From Xylona heveae TC161 (Eukaryota; Ascomycota; Xylonomycetes; Xylonales; Xylonaceae), in the NCBI RefSeq assembly GCF_001619985.1, contig NW_017264197.1, forward strand, positions 1,364,001 to 1,428,000: 64,000 nt of DNA, read 5' to 3'. Both the position numbers and the translations under genes were made by a program. The notes under the pieces are model-generated. The model ran no database searches and had not been told where the DNA came from. It worked only from the letters and a program-made list of their open reading frames with translations. Shown here piece after piece: positions 35,750-48,800 of the stretch (position 1 is the first letter of the stretch; each line of letters starts with the position of its first letter).

Positions 35750-36555
35750 GATAAACAAGCTGCTCTGCTGAAGAACAGGCAAGATGTCGCGTGCTTTGAA
35801 TTTCAAAATCTTTTGCGAAAAAGAGCGTTATGAAACAAAACCATGTCTCGCAAAGTCACCAGCTTAGCTAGGCACCGTTTAAACAACTGGAGACATGTCG
35901 TAGAAGACTCTATTTTATTTGTTCTCGCCGGGGAAAGAAAAGGAAGAAAGGAGCCAAAATCCTCTCCTCCGGGGAGAAGCCATATTAATTGCATGAAGTG
36001 ATGCATATTTTCAAAGCCAGGGCCACGCACACTGTTCCAATTGACCCCTGGAAAGCCTCCACGCATCCACTGATCTTCAATACTATTTCAATAGCCTTGG
36101 CGCAGGGGAGTTCCAATTGTGTCGGGTGCGTCATAAAGGGGTTGTCAACAAGGGAATACATTCAATCCCGGTGGCGTCGGTACGCGAATTAGCGAACGAG
36201 AGAGAGACCTTGCCTGAAGAATCAGCCCGTCTCTCTCTCTCTCAACTGCAGCCCACTTTGTTTTGCCAAGAAGTCTCGGCCCCCGTACGTTGAACTTTTT
36301 GGTAAAAACGAACCACAGCGAGTGAGAGTTTGACTGATTCGCCCTGGCCCCTGACGATCGCTAGACACCATGCCGCATGGAAGGCCCGCCCTACGAATAC
36401 TGTACGAGTACTGACATTGCAGCAGTTTGTACAATCTGTATATTACTCCTTATAGCAGGATAACGAGTAGTAAAGCCTATAAAAAAAATTATGTATAATA
36501 TGAATATTCTTCACGTGCTAATATACAGTTTCTAAGATTACTATGAATGATAATA
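35750..36555. other. Intergenic stretch upstream of GH47 and downstream of ferrochelatase
   Basis: 806 bp with a CT-rich run near 36226-36243 and an AT-rich patch near 36478-36520. Both neighbours are on the minus strand. No coding or RNA feature recognised. Confidence 0.6.
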
Positions 36556-37962
<1,407 letters not shown>

Positions 37963-38414
37963 GATCTCCTCGCCAAAGGAACAAAATAACAGCAACAATT
38001 GAAATCCTTAGGAACTTTTTTGAGAACTGGAGAGAACGACTCAAACCATTGTCAAGCCATGTCGTAAGATTGTAAATAACAAATCAACCCAGGATCTAAA
38101 GAGGTGCTTTACCGATCGCTACAGGGCCCAGACTACTTCGACTTTTACTAACCATCGGCCGACCTTCGCTGATCGATGACGGAAAGTGCCAGACCCAAAC
38201 CAAGCTAATGGGAGCCAGTCAGAACTTACAAGAAAGTCATCCCAGAATACTTGGTCACATGATCACCCGTCATTAATGCACGCGACGCGTCTGCCTACCA
38301 AACTGGGGGCTTGCTGAAGGTAGAAATCAACATAAAACATACATTTTAATTCAAAGTAGTGACCACTCAACTAAAGCTGCTTCACTTGTAATCACCAGAT
38401 GCTTATCGTGCACT
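37963..38414. promoter_or_regulatory. Divergent promoter between ferrochelatase and Ku70
   Basis: 452 bp between the two start codons. No specific operator identified; the region is ordinary AT-balanced sequence. Confidence 0.5.
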
Positions 38415-40648
38415 ATGGGAGATGAACGGCCTTGGGAGTCGCGGGAGGACGAAACGGAAGATGAAGAGGAGATAGATGAAACAGTAGGACAAGCCATAGG
38501 ATAGATATATGCCGTTGATCCTAACGGTCTTTTAGGGTTACAAGACTGTCAAAGATGCTGTACTTTTCAGTATTGATATCAGCTCCTCCATGCTCAAGGC
38601 TTCCTCGGATTCGGAGTCGAAGCCGGGAGAGGATGACAGTCCGGCAGCTGCGGCGCTGAAATGCGCCTTTTCTTTGATGCAACAACGAATCATATCTAAT
38701 CCTTCTGATATGATGGGCATCCTTCTGTTTGGTACAGAGCAATCAAAATTTCAGACTCCTGACGAACGCAGCAAAGGCGGACTCGCGTACCCTCATTGCT
38801 ATCTGTTGGCCGATCTAGACGTCCCGTCCGCGGAAGATGTTAAGAGACTAAAGTCCCTTGTTGAGGATGAAGAAGAGTCCAAGTCGCTTCTGGTACCATC
38901 GAAGGAGCCAGTATCAATGGCGAATGTGCTCTTCTGTGCCAACCAAATATTCACCACCAAAGCACCCAATTTCTCTTCCAGACGGCTTTTTATTGTGACG
39001 GATAACGATGATCCACATACACATGACAAAGCTCTCAAGTCAGCTGCGGCCGTCCGTGCAAAAGACCTCTATGACCTGGGCGTTATAATTGAGCTGTTCC
39101 CGATATCGAAACCTGACCACGATTTTGATCGCAGTAAATTTTATGATGTAAACAACATGCTCCTGCTTATTTGTCTTCAACATGAACTGACAGCTCTAGG
39201 ACATTGTATATCGCTCATCTCCACTTGACCCGGAGGCACCTGCGCCCTTGGCACCGACTGTCAAACCTTCTCTGGCGAAAGATGGCATTTCTCTCCTCCA
39301 TTCGCTTCTGTCTTCGATCAATTCAAAAGCAGTCGCAAGGCGCGCTCTCTTTGCAAACTTGCCATTGGAACTTGGGCCCGGCTTCAAAATTTCCGTCAAA
39401 GGATATATCATATTCAAGCGCCAAGTTCCGGCCAGGAGCTGTTACGTTTGGCTTCAGGGTGAAAAGGCCCAGATTGCAAAGGGAGTAACAACTCAAATGG
39501 CGGATGACACATCGCGCACCATTGAAAAGGCAGAAATTAAGAAGGCTTATAAATTCGGCGGTGACCAGGTCGCATTTACACCCGAGGAGATCAAGAAAGT
39601 TCGCAATTTTGGAGACCCAGTCATTCGCATTATCGGCTTTAAGCCATTATCATCGGTGCCGTTCTGGGCTTCCGTCAAACAATCAACTTTTATTTATCCG
39701 TCTGAAGAAGATTTTGTTGGCTCGACTCGCGTCTTTGCTGCGCTTCAACAAAAGCTTCTGCGCGACGAAAAAGTTGCAATTGTTTGGTTCATTGCGCGAA
39801 AGAACGCTGCTCCCGTTATTTCCGCTCTTGTTCCTGGGCCAGAGCAATTGGGTGACATTGGAGAGCAGGTCATGCCGCCAGGCATGTGGCTCGTGCCCTT
39901 GCCTTATGCCGATGATGTCCGCAGCAACCCAGATACGACTCTCATACAGGCTCCAGATTCGCTCGTAGATATGATGCGCACAGTGATCCAACAGCTTCAG
40001 CTTCCCAAGGCTCGATATGATCCGCAAAAGTATCCGAATCCAGGTGCGTCTCAATTTCCTTGCGAAAGGAATATTTGCTAACTTTGACTCAAAGCACTGC
40101 AATGGCACTATCGCATTCTACAAGTACTTGCCCTAGACGAAGATTTGCCAGAGAAACCTGAAGATAAAACCATACCCAAGTATCGACAGATCGACAAGGT
40201 TGGTGCATCCAAGTGTTATTTTCGCGAGCTCAGCTAATATATTGTCACAGCGTGCAGGCGGCTATGTCATTGATTGGGGACATGAGCTAGAGGATCAGTT
40301 CCGTGCCTGGCAAAAGGAGAACGGCCCTCGCACCTCAAGCGCGAAACGATCAGCTCCGGATGAAAGTGCTCCTCCAAAGAAAAGAACAAAACCATCCGAT
40401 GGTGTGGAGTCGGGTGACGGTCCTAATTCCATAAATGATAATGACATCAAGCAGCATTATAGTAAAAACTCCCTTAATAAGGTACGCTACAACCGCCCAC
40501 ACGCTCTTAGCTTACAGGGTTCGTCCGCTGACTGCAAAAGCTCACGGTCCCAATTCTCAAAAGTTGGATGGAAAACAAAGGACTTAGCACAAGCGGGAAA
40601 AAGTCGGATCTGGTTGAGAGAGTTGAAGAATATTTCGAGAATAAGTGA
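38415..40648 (+). CDS. ku70: Ku70, DNA-end-binding subunit of non-homologous end joining
   Basis: Forms the Ku70-Ku80 ring that loads on double-strand breaks and telomeres. Six exons (38415-38483, 38536-39147, 39200-40043, 40095-40198, 40251-40481, 40541-40648) encode 655 residues; all five introns are 51-59 nt and keep the frame. The acidic N-terminus ends [13 protein letters not shown] and leads into the vWA-like alpha/beta domain with [11 protein letters not shown] and [20 protein letters not shown]. The Ku core contains [61 protein letters not shown] and [20 protein letters not shown]. The linker ([17 protein letters not shown]) looks like a nuclear localisation signal. The last exon is a SAP domain, [20 protein letters not shown] to the end. 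Stop codons of this gene and the convergent oxidoreductase are 199 bp apart. Confidence 0.96.
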
Positions 40649-40847
40649 TAATTATTTATGTTTGATATTCCCCATTCGGCGTTTCAAGGGTCGCATCAAA
40701 ATGCTCTTTCATCGTCGGATTATTGAGGCGTCACTAGATAAAACCTCTTATTGTCATTCCGGATTATCGACATTTATGTGGCACTACCACATGGCGATGA
40801 TATCGAATTTGAAACTCAAATCTGCTGGCTGACGCTGTTTTACACGC

Positions 40848-42407
40848 TCATAATTTCGCTACCGGAGCTTTCGTACCAAAAGAATGTGATGATGACGATG
40901 ACGATCCAGATCCAGAAACAGAAGCCACTTCAACCATCGTCTTGCCTATATTCTCGCCGGCAAACAAACCCACTAGTCCTGCCGGAGCAGCTTCCAGTCC
41001 GCCTTTTATGACATGCTCGCGTCGCTTGATTTTGCCTTGTTCCAACCACGCGGAAAGATCTTTGAGCGCCCGTGGATACTCTTTGACGTAATCGAATACG
41101 ATGAAGCCTTGGAGCGTAACGCGCTGGGACTGATAGATTGAGATTGTTAGCTTGGGTATGTCTATACAGCTGTGCAGCACGGATAAAAGGAATCGAAAAA
41201 GAAATAACAAGATAATAAAATAAATCAACGAAAGTAATAAAAAACAACAATGAGAAATGGAGGGGAAAAAATAATAAGATAAAATAAATAAAATCATATA
41301 GGATAGAATCAAGGAGAGGGAAGGGGGAAAGGCAAGGAACTTACAATAATCATCATGTAATTCTGCAACCCTCTTACGCCGCCACTGCCACCGCTTTTCC
41401 CCGCTCCGCCGAAATCACTTCCAGTATTATACTGGCTAATAGCACCACACATGACGAATCTCGCATTCTGATTCGCCCGCAGGAGACACGCATCTAGAAT
41501 CTCTCCACCAACATTATCAAAATACACATCGATATACTCCGGTGTTGCGTCCAGAAGTTGCTTTTTCCAATCTGTATCTTTGTAATTAATCGCCTTATCA
41601 AAGCCGAGCTCATTGACAAGGAATTCGCATTTTACACGTGTCCCCGCAAGACCAATGACACGCTTGGCTCCCTTGAGACGTGCAATTTGGCCGACAACCA
41701 TTCCTGTTGCGCCTGCCGCGCCGGATATTACGACCGTCTTGTCCCGCGATGCGTCGAATTTCCCGACGTGTAAGAAGCCAAAGTATGCGGTTAGGCCTGT
41801 CGTTCCGAGTGTGCTGAGAAAATCGGTTGCTCTGATTTGAGGCTGGTTGGTTTTTGGCCCGGTCGAGGCTTGAGATGCGGTAGAAATGGTCTGAAGCGGA
41901 CCAAGTGGTTCAATGGCATTACGGTCTGTTGGAAGAAGAGCATATTCTTGCCAGCCAGTGGCAGCGCGGGCGTATTGGCCGATTTTAAACTTGTCTTTTA
42001 GTGATCGTTAGACATATTATCCTTGAAATTTGAGCGAAGCATGAGAGAGTCGAGAATGCTGGAATTGGGAATTAGAAAAGCGAAAGGGAAGGAATGGTAA
42101 TAGTACTGGTATCAATCCCTTTTCCAAGCCCAATAATTTCAACTATGCCCTGTCCGCGCATAATTTCGCCAAGCTTAACAGGGGCAATGTACGACCGTTT
42201 AGCAGTAAGCCATTGCCGCATGGCCGGGTCAAGAGATAAATAGAGCATGCGCACGAGAATCTTGTTCTCAGGAATAGCATCGACTGCCGGGTCGGGAAAG
42301 GTGCTGGTGCGCAGTTCAAATGTCCCGTCTCCATTGGAAGTAACGGAGGGATTGATTGAAGGAGTTGGTTTGCGTGTGTATATGAGTTGTTTGTTGGTGA
42401 GTGGCAT
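40848..42407 (-). CDS. NADP(H)-dependent medium-chain oxidoreductase (prostaglandin/alkenal reductase type) with peroxisomal tail
   Basis: Three exons, 42407-42107, 41994-41345 and 41129-40848, encode 410 residues; introns are 112 and 215 nt, the second very AT-rich. The protein belongs to the zinc-free MDR group of PTGR and alkenal double-bond reductases: LVRMLYLSLDPAMRQWLTAK and MRGQGIVEIIGLGKG in the N-terminal lobe, FLSTLGTTGLTAYFGFLHVG, then the nucleotide motif VVISGAAGATGMVVGQIARL (GAAGATG 192-198) and DVYFDNVGGEILDACLLRA. No zinc ligands of classical alcohol dehydrogenases are apparent. It should reduce the C=C bond of alpha,beta-unsaturated carbonyls. It is longer than the usual 340-360 residues because of a Gly/Ser insert (GGAGKSGGSGG) and a Ser-rich tail ending in AKL, a canonical PTS1. 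An upstream in-frame extension without ATG evidence was not used. Confidence 0.88.
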
Positions 42408-43459
42408 GATGGTGTTATCGCAATTGAAGCCTTGGAGGAAAATTGATTGAGAATATAAGGCAATGTTTAGACGGCGTAAAAAGCAAATGCAAGATCCAAT
42501 GTATTCAGCGGTCGTAAATAAGTGACTGTACTGCTGAGCATCAAAGGCGTCGCAAAAAGCAAGGTAAATGGAAACCAGACAAGTCAAAGAAGACTCAAAT
42601 AAGGAAACCTGAGGCTAAGGAGAGCTGTCGAGGGGGTAGGTACGATAGGAAAACACAGATACGTTAATTGATGCTTCAAAACTTGCAGTCGTGAAAAGAG
42701 AGTGCTAATTGATCTGAACAATGTGTTATTGCGAGGAATGGAAGAAAAACCAGTAATTCCGGCGGAGAAATCCGATTAAGGATATGCTCCAATGTTGGAA
42801 TCAATTCCAAGTCAGCAAAATATAGATATATACAGTAGCTTATAATACACTTATTAATTACAAAGTCTCAGGTTGGAAGTGTTGACGTATGACTACAGTG
42901 ATGTTTGTCAGTAAGCCGAGGTCTGTCGTAGGGTTCGGGTATCTTTACCCGTCTGGGGAGAAAATCTTGGGGTTGGACCGCCCTAGGTTGCCGCTGGACT
43001 TGAACCGAGGCTTACTGCCCTCGGCCTGGCCGAGAGCTTTTAGTGAACGCGAAACATCAAAGCCAGAATGCTGCTTTTTACGGCCTACCGCAAATGGACA
43101 TTTCTCCGATTCGATGGCTGTTATAGTAATCCCATGCTGTAAGTAAATCTGAGAACGAGATACGACTGTAAGATAGAATGGAAAGGCAAGACTTGGGAGT
43201 CTTTCATCACGAGTATCACTACTGTAACACCCTGAATCACGAAACGGAGCTTCAAGCATGGTTCAAATAATATGGATAAATTGTAATAAATCTTTATCAA
43301 CTAGATTTACAAGACTAAATTGATGTGTTTGATGCTCGCCAGCGAGATTAACATGATATATCAGTAGCCAAGATGCTCGATGCAAGCAAAGTAATTGAAG
43401 GCAACTTTTCTCTCCGCCACCCTAGAGACAAATAAACCCAATTCTGCTAAAAGACACTA
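42408..43459. other. Intergenic stretch with inverted-repeat patch, possible decayed repeat
   Basis: About 1 kb between two minus-strand genes. 42909-43034 contains a 9-bp inverted repeat (CAGTAAGCC at 42909-42917 and its complement at 43009-43017) and a palindrome CTCGGCCTGGCCGAG at 43020-43034. The rest is AT-rich. No gene supported. Confidence 0.5.
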
Positions 43460-44650
43460 TCATTCTTCATCTCCTCCTTCGCCTTCCCCTTCCTCTTCGC
43501 TGCTCACTTCTTCTCCTTCCGCAATCGCCTTCTCCCTTCGCTTCCTAGCACGCTCGCGCTTCTTATCCAACAACCGCTTGAGGTTCTTTGCGGTATTGAA
43601 CACACCTCCAGTACCCGCACCACATGCGGCACAAGACGGGTTCTTTCGATACCGCTGGAGTGCGCAAGGCTCGCAAAAGTAGTGTCCGCATTTCGTCGTA
43701 ATCGGATACTTGTATGGTTTCCTGCAGATAATGCAAGCAAACGGAATGTTCTCCAACAGATCGTCTTCATCTTCTTCGTCTTCGTCGTCATTGTCCCCAA
43801 CACGCCGTTTTGCGGCAGACGAGACCGCCTTTCCTTGGACTTTCTTCCCTTTTGTCCCTATTTCCCAATCTCGATCTAGCTCCCAGCCTTGTTTATAATC
43901 TTCACGCGCATGCAAGAACTTGCAGCTATCGCCGAAGCCGCAAAATCCAGTTTGCTTATAGTCCTTGCATACATCGGGCGCGTAATCCGTAACGGTAATG
44001 GTCCGAATGTTCGTTGGTGCCTTCACAGGTCCCACTTGCTTATTCGGTGCGTCTGGGTTCTTCTGGATGAAGCTCTGGTACGCGCCCGATCCTTTGTAGA
44101 GACCGTCATTCTTGCCCTCTTCCCCGCCTGCGGGTCGAACACGAGTGCTGCCAAGTAATTCTTTGGCGCTCATTTGATCATTGTCTTCCTTGCTCTCATC
44201 AAACCAATTTGACTGTTTGGTAGCGTCGTTGGCGGAGGAAATATTTCCGGACCGATCTGCAGTAAATGTGCTGGCTTCAAGTCCGGCGGAGCTTGTCTTC
44301 GCAGCACCCCCTGCAGTGACGACTCCACCATGCTTGCGTCTTCTCTTAATCTTTCGTCCATCTTCGCCTTCTTCCTCCGACGTTGTGTAATCTGAGTCTG
44401 AATCGGAGGCTGGAGGCGGCGTCGCAGGTCTTTTGCGCAAGCTAGATTTGGACTTTGCAGATCGCTTTTTGAAGAGACTGACGGGTGGCGCAGCTTCTGT
44501 AGCAGTATCGCCACCTTGAGGAGGATTGAGCGAAGCCAACTTTTCTGTATCCATGCTCGATGCGATTTGAGGACTCAACAATGCAAAGGAGTAAGAGTTG
44601 AAGGTGAGGCTGGGGGCAATGAATGTCGAGTGCACGGACGTTTTTGTCAT
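43460..44650 (-). CDS. cwc24: Pre-mRNA-splicing factor Cwc24 (CCCH plus RING finger)
   Basis: Single exon, 396 residues from the first ATG; an internal ATG at 44554 (MDTEKLASLNPP) is an alternative start and would remove a hydrophobic, unconserved-looking head. The CCCH finger is at 228-247, VCKDYKQTGFCGFGDSCKFL ending in His, with C-x8-C-x5-C-x3-H spacing. The following DYKQGWELDRDWE is typical of the Cwc24/RNF113 family. The RING finger is at 306-343: CIICRKPYKYPITTKCGHYF, then CEPC and CAAC. Between and around them are acidic tracts (DNDDEDEEDEDD) and a basic Ser-rich N-terminus with KIKRRRKHGG as a nuclear signal. In yeast Cwc24 binds the 5' splice site region before the first catalytic step of splicing; the same role in the nucleus is expected here. 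The acidic C-terminal tail (EEGEGEGGDEE) is low-complexity. Confidence 0.93.
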   Translation of the reverse strand: MTKTSVHSTFIAPSLTFNSYSFALLSPQIASSMDTEKLASLNPPQGGDTATEAAPPVSLFKKRSAKSKSSLRKRPATPPPASDSDSDYTTSEEEGEDGRKIKRRRKHGGVVTAGGAAKTSSAGLEASTFTADRSGNISSANDATKQSNWFDESKEDNDQMSAKELLGSTRVRPAGGEEGKNDGLYKGSGAYQSFIQKNPDAPNKQVGPVKAPTNIRTITVTDYAPDVCKDYKQTGFCGFGDSCKFLHAREDYKQGWELDRDWEIGTKGKKVQGKAVSSAAKRRVGDNDDEDEEDEDDLLENIPFACIICRKPYKYPITTKCGHYFCEPCALQRYRKNPSCAACGAGTGGVFNTAKNLKRLLDKKRERARKRREKAIAEGEEVSSEEEGEGEGGDEE

Positions 44651-45836
44651 GTTCGAGAAGGCTGACTAATGCGGAAGTGTGGCGCAGGTGGCGCAAGAGC
44701 ACGTGCCACACGAAGAATCGACTTGTTTTGGCCATACAGCACCAATACAATGATAAAATGCTGAATAATAGGGTAAAGAAAAGACTCTATTCAGAACAAC
44801 TAGCAAAAATCTTGATTAATCGGTTGATACATATTATTTCTTGGAATTGCTTATGTTAGTCCGAAGGTATACTCATTACTTTGATAGAGTACTTGGACGT
44901 CAAGAAAGTCTGCGCTTTGCACTTGGTGAGCTTAACAACAGACTGTGTGGGCTCGTTGAACCAGTCTCAGCCACCATAATCACTGATCTCACTGTAAAGC
45001 ATTCCTAGACTTAGCAGTGAAGCATATCGAATCCCATATGTCTGAGCGGATGATGAATTGAATTGACGTCTGAGAAAGTGTGGTAGCGCGTCACAGGCTT
45101 GAGTTGGCCATGACAGAAACAGGTCCCCTCTTTCCCATTTAGGACTAGACAAGGGGACAGCTTTCACGCGTCAGGGGCCAACAGGGCCCACGAACAACAA
45201 CAACATCAAGTTACCCTACCCTTTGATGTTTTGGCGGGGGGAAAACACGATCCATTGCGTCTTGTATCTCTTTGACTCCCCCGACAACTACTGCCCGCCC
45301 AGATTCGATTCGACTCTCCTCTTTTCCCTCCTCCCACTCCCCCAGTGCAGCTGCGTGGCTCACGTTGTTGCATTCCACGGGTCGCCCATCGCGACTGTTC
45401 CCTCGATTTGTATTGTTTTTACTCTTTCTTCCCCACTTCAATTCACCTCTTCTATTCGTTGTCACGAGTGATCGTTGATGGTTCTTTTCTCTCTTTAAAC
45501 AAAGAATACATTTATTTCATATATTACACTTTCGTTACGTTAGGTACTTGATTGTACCTTCTGAGGTCCCTCCGTTACGGAGTGGCTTCTCTCATTATTG
45601 GCACAACTTGCCGCACCCTCGCTAGATTTAACTTTCCACGACCATCGAGCTTGTGCGACGATCATGCGACGATCGTAGAGGGAGAGGCTTCACCTATTGC
45701 CCCAACGTCTCTTCCAAAAAGCAATCCTCTCTGGCGCCAACACTTTGCGCTGAGAGGCCTTCGGAGTTTCATCGTGTTACCCTTGTGACTGAGCAGTCTA
45801 AGAGGTGACACGGGATTTCAGCGCCCCCAGGCCAAT
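44651..45836. promoter_or_regulatory. Divergent region between Cwc24 and ApsA/Num1
   Basis: About 1.2 kb. The half nearest ApsA (45250-45480) is strongly pyrimidine-rich on the plus strand, as expected for a fungal core promoter and leader. No precise start site or operator can be fixed. Confidence 0.5.
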
Positions 45837-48800
45837 ATGGCTGCGTATCTGTCTCCAGGAGATGGAGCACGCATCACCGATCCTACCCAGCATGCTGTCG
45901 ACTCCCCTCGCTCTCCTGACGATCCTTTCTTGAATACCCCGCAAAATAATCATCGCGCGCCGCGCTTCGCTCCCTTCGACAACGATGCGTTTGAAATCCA
46001 AGCGCAAACCTCACCTGCACAGGCGAAGCGTGCACTCGAGGCACACCTTGCGGAAACCGAGCGGCGAATCGAGGAAGCTTCAAAGCTAGGCACCACGCTG
46101 TTGCGTCAAAGAAAGGATCTGGACGAGCAAATCAAGGAAATTGAGAAGCAACAAGGGGGCAGTGAATTGGGTCCGGAGTTGAGGCAGAAATTGGCGGAGA
46201 TTGAGAAAGAGTATATCGAGGTTGGCCAAGAGAGTGCCCGGGCATTCTTCCCTCCGCGATCGCGAGTGGTTAGCAGCGAGGTTGGATTAGGCGCTCCGTC
46301 TCCAAAAGATCCTCGCGCTACGAGCCCATCGCTCTTTGCAAGCCAAGCGACCAATTCTCCGAGCAAACTGAACATACCCTCCCGAAGGCAACGAAACCAG
46401 CCTTCGGGGCGCGTCCATGACATTGAATTCGCCACCGAAATCAGTACAGCCTTGCTAGCGCAAGTACGACAGCTTCAGGCTGTTATAGCAGAGCGTGATG
46501 AGACGCTCAAAGCGCTCAATGCGGAGAAGTCAAAGCTCGAAATTGAAAGCGAGGCGCTCGCCGAGCGACTGCACAACCTGGACGAGAGCGAGCAGAAATT
46601 CAAAGACGAGAATTGGAACCTGGAAACGCAGACTCATGAGCTAATCGCGGCTGCCAAGGAAGCCTCGGGTCGCGAACAGCGACTGAATCAAGGTCTCAAT
46701 GCTGCTCATGCTGAAAAATCAGCCATACTAAGGGAGCTGGATGAGCTCAAACAAACAAACACAAAGCTTGCCGAAGAGAGTGCGGCCAACCGGAAGCAGC
46801 TCGAGGCGGAGCTTGCGGGTATGCGGCGAAATTTTATGATGGGCGAGAGCGAAAAAGGAGCATTGCATCGAAAGGTTAGCGAGCTCGAGTCGCAAAACCA
46901 TGAGCTTGCCAAGGCAGTCGCCGGACGACTCCGTGGAGATGAGGCTCGGCAGGTTATTGAGGTGCCCATGGCTGGTGAAGAAGATATTGAAGACGATTCG
47001 ACGTCAGACCCATCTCCAAATGCCTCACCCGCCAAGGGCACACCACGACATACTGGCCTGGAGACCGAGACTTTGAGGAGTTCACTGCACCACGCGCATC
47101 GAATGATTCAGAATCTCAAGAGCACTATCCACCGAGAGAAGGCAGAAAAGATTGAACTGAAGCGTGTCTTGCAGGAGGCCAAAGACGAATTGGAGATCAA
47201 GAAAGCTGAAGCCAACCCAGGTTTCTCTGGTAGCGCAGGCAAGCGCAAGAAGAATGCTGCTCAAAATGACCGCTTCAAAAAACCTCCCAGACCAAACATG
47301 CTCGGCGCAGGAAGAGAAAGCAAAAATGAGATCATTGATGACGAGGAAGAGTGGGAGGATCATCAGGAGGGAGCTAGTCCGGAACATGACAAGCGATTCG
47401 AGAAGAAATTGACTTCTCCTCGAGGCAAGAGGCATTCCATGTCCAGGGTGCCGCCTGTTCACCATCATGCTCGTGGTACCGATCTCAGCGAGGCTTTTGA
47501 GACTGCTCACGAGACCAGTGATGCCTTTGAGACGGCGGAAGAGAGGGAGGGCACGACAACCGAGACTGATGCGTTCCAGACTGGAGCTGAAAGCTTTGGT
47601 GGTGATTCCAGCGACGAGCTCACCGAGACTGAAACCGTCACAATTCGAGGCGGCACCATTCGTTCTCGGAAACCTTCTGGCCTCGAAGTCGCTGCGAACC
47701 GCAACTCGTATTTGAGTACTGCGTCGACTTCTGCAGACGAACTGGATTATGACAGTGAACCGAGGACGCCATTGCACTCTCAGCAGGAAAGATTCCGTCT
47801 TCGAATGAACCGCGGCGCCGCCCATCGCAGGTCGAGGGTCGGAAGCGATGGCGGTCTCTACAGAAGCGATTCAGTTAGCGCCAAGAGTTCGCCTGTAAGC
47901 GTCCTGAGCAATGAAAGCCCCGCTGCGCCTGTAGGTAATAGCTTGTTTGCGGAGCTTGGGGATCTCAATGGTGGTGACGACAGCGAAGAGGAGGAGGAGG
48001 GCGAGGAAGTCGAATTGACTCCTCGCAGAACGCGAGCAGTGTCTCAAACTTCGTCTACACTAGCTAGAAGCTTTGGTGCTACGAGGGATCAGTTTTCGGT
48101 GTCGAAGCCCCAACTTCATCCTAAGCCCGAAATGTCAGACATGGGAATCATGACTGAGCCTTGGAACCCTGAGCCAGCGATTCATGAGGAAGCAGGAGAC
48201 GAGAAGGAACCCGCAACAGCAGCTCTGGTTGCTGCGACTCCTTCCTCGGCGCTGTCAACCATTGAATCGCAACATACCGAGCCACTCGTCCCTGATCCAT
48301 CAACGAAGCTCGGCATCTCTGCCGTTAGTGCCCAAGAGTTTGTGCCTCAAATTCCTGAAGTCCCCGCACCACCGCCGCTGCAACTTTCGGAGGTGAATAT
48401 TCAACACACTGAGCCTCAGCATGTCGAGCCTCCGCCTTCGGTTCCTCTGCAGCTTAGCAACGTCAGCGCACAACACACCGAGCCGGTTCGCCCGCCATCG
48501 CCAGTGACACAGTCCTTGAACATTTCGCAAGTGCAATCCTTGCATACTGAGCCCAGGGAGCCCGTGGTCCTTGTTTCAGCACCGGCTGATTCGAGCCATG
48601 AGAATCCTCAGGCCGACGAACCTCGCACTCTGACGTCTGCCGCGCCTCAATACCAGGAGTCACCTTCTCCTGTCCAGCTTGAATTCAGCGGTGTCAGCAC
48701 CCAAAATATTGAACCTGTCCGGCCGTCATCCCCTCTTCCGGAATCGCTAGACCTCAGCCATGTCTCTACGCAATCGACAGAGCCTGTGCGCCCTCAATCA

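Noticed and set aside
43223-43232. TGTAACACCC, similar to the start of some fungal LTRs
   Set aside because: A single ten-base word with no matching partner, no internal element and no target duplication; chance occurrence is likely.
47082-47825. 247-codon frame antisense to ApsA/Num1
   Set aside because: Lies wholly within the well supported coiled-coil coding exon and has no domain.
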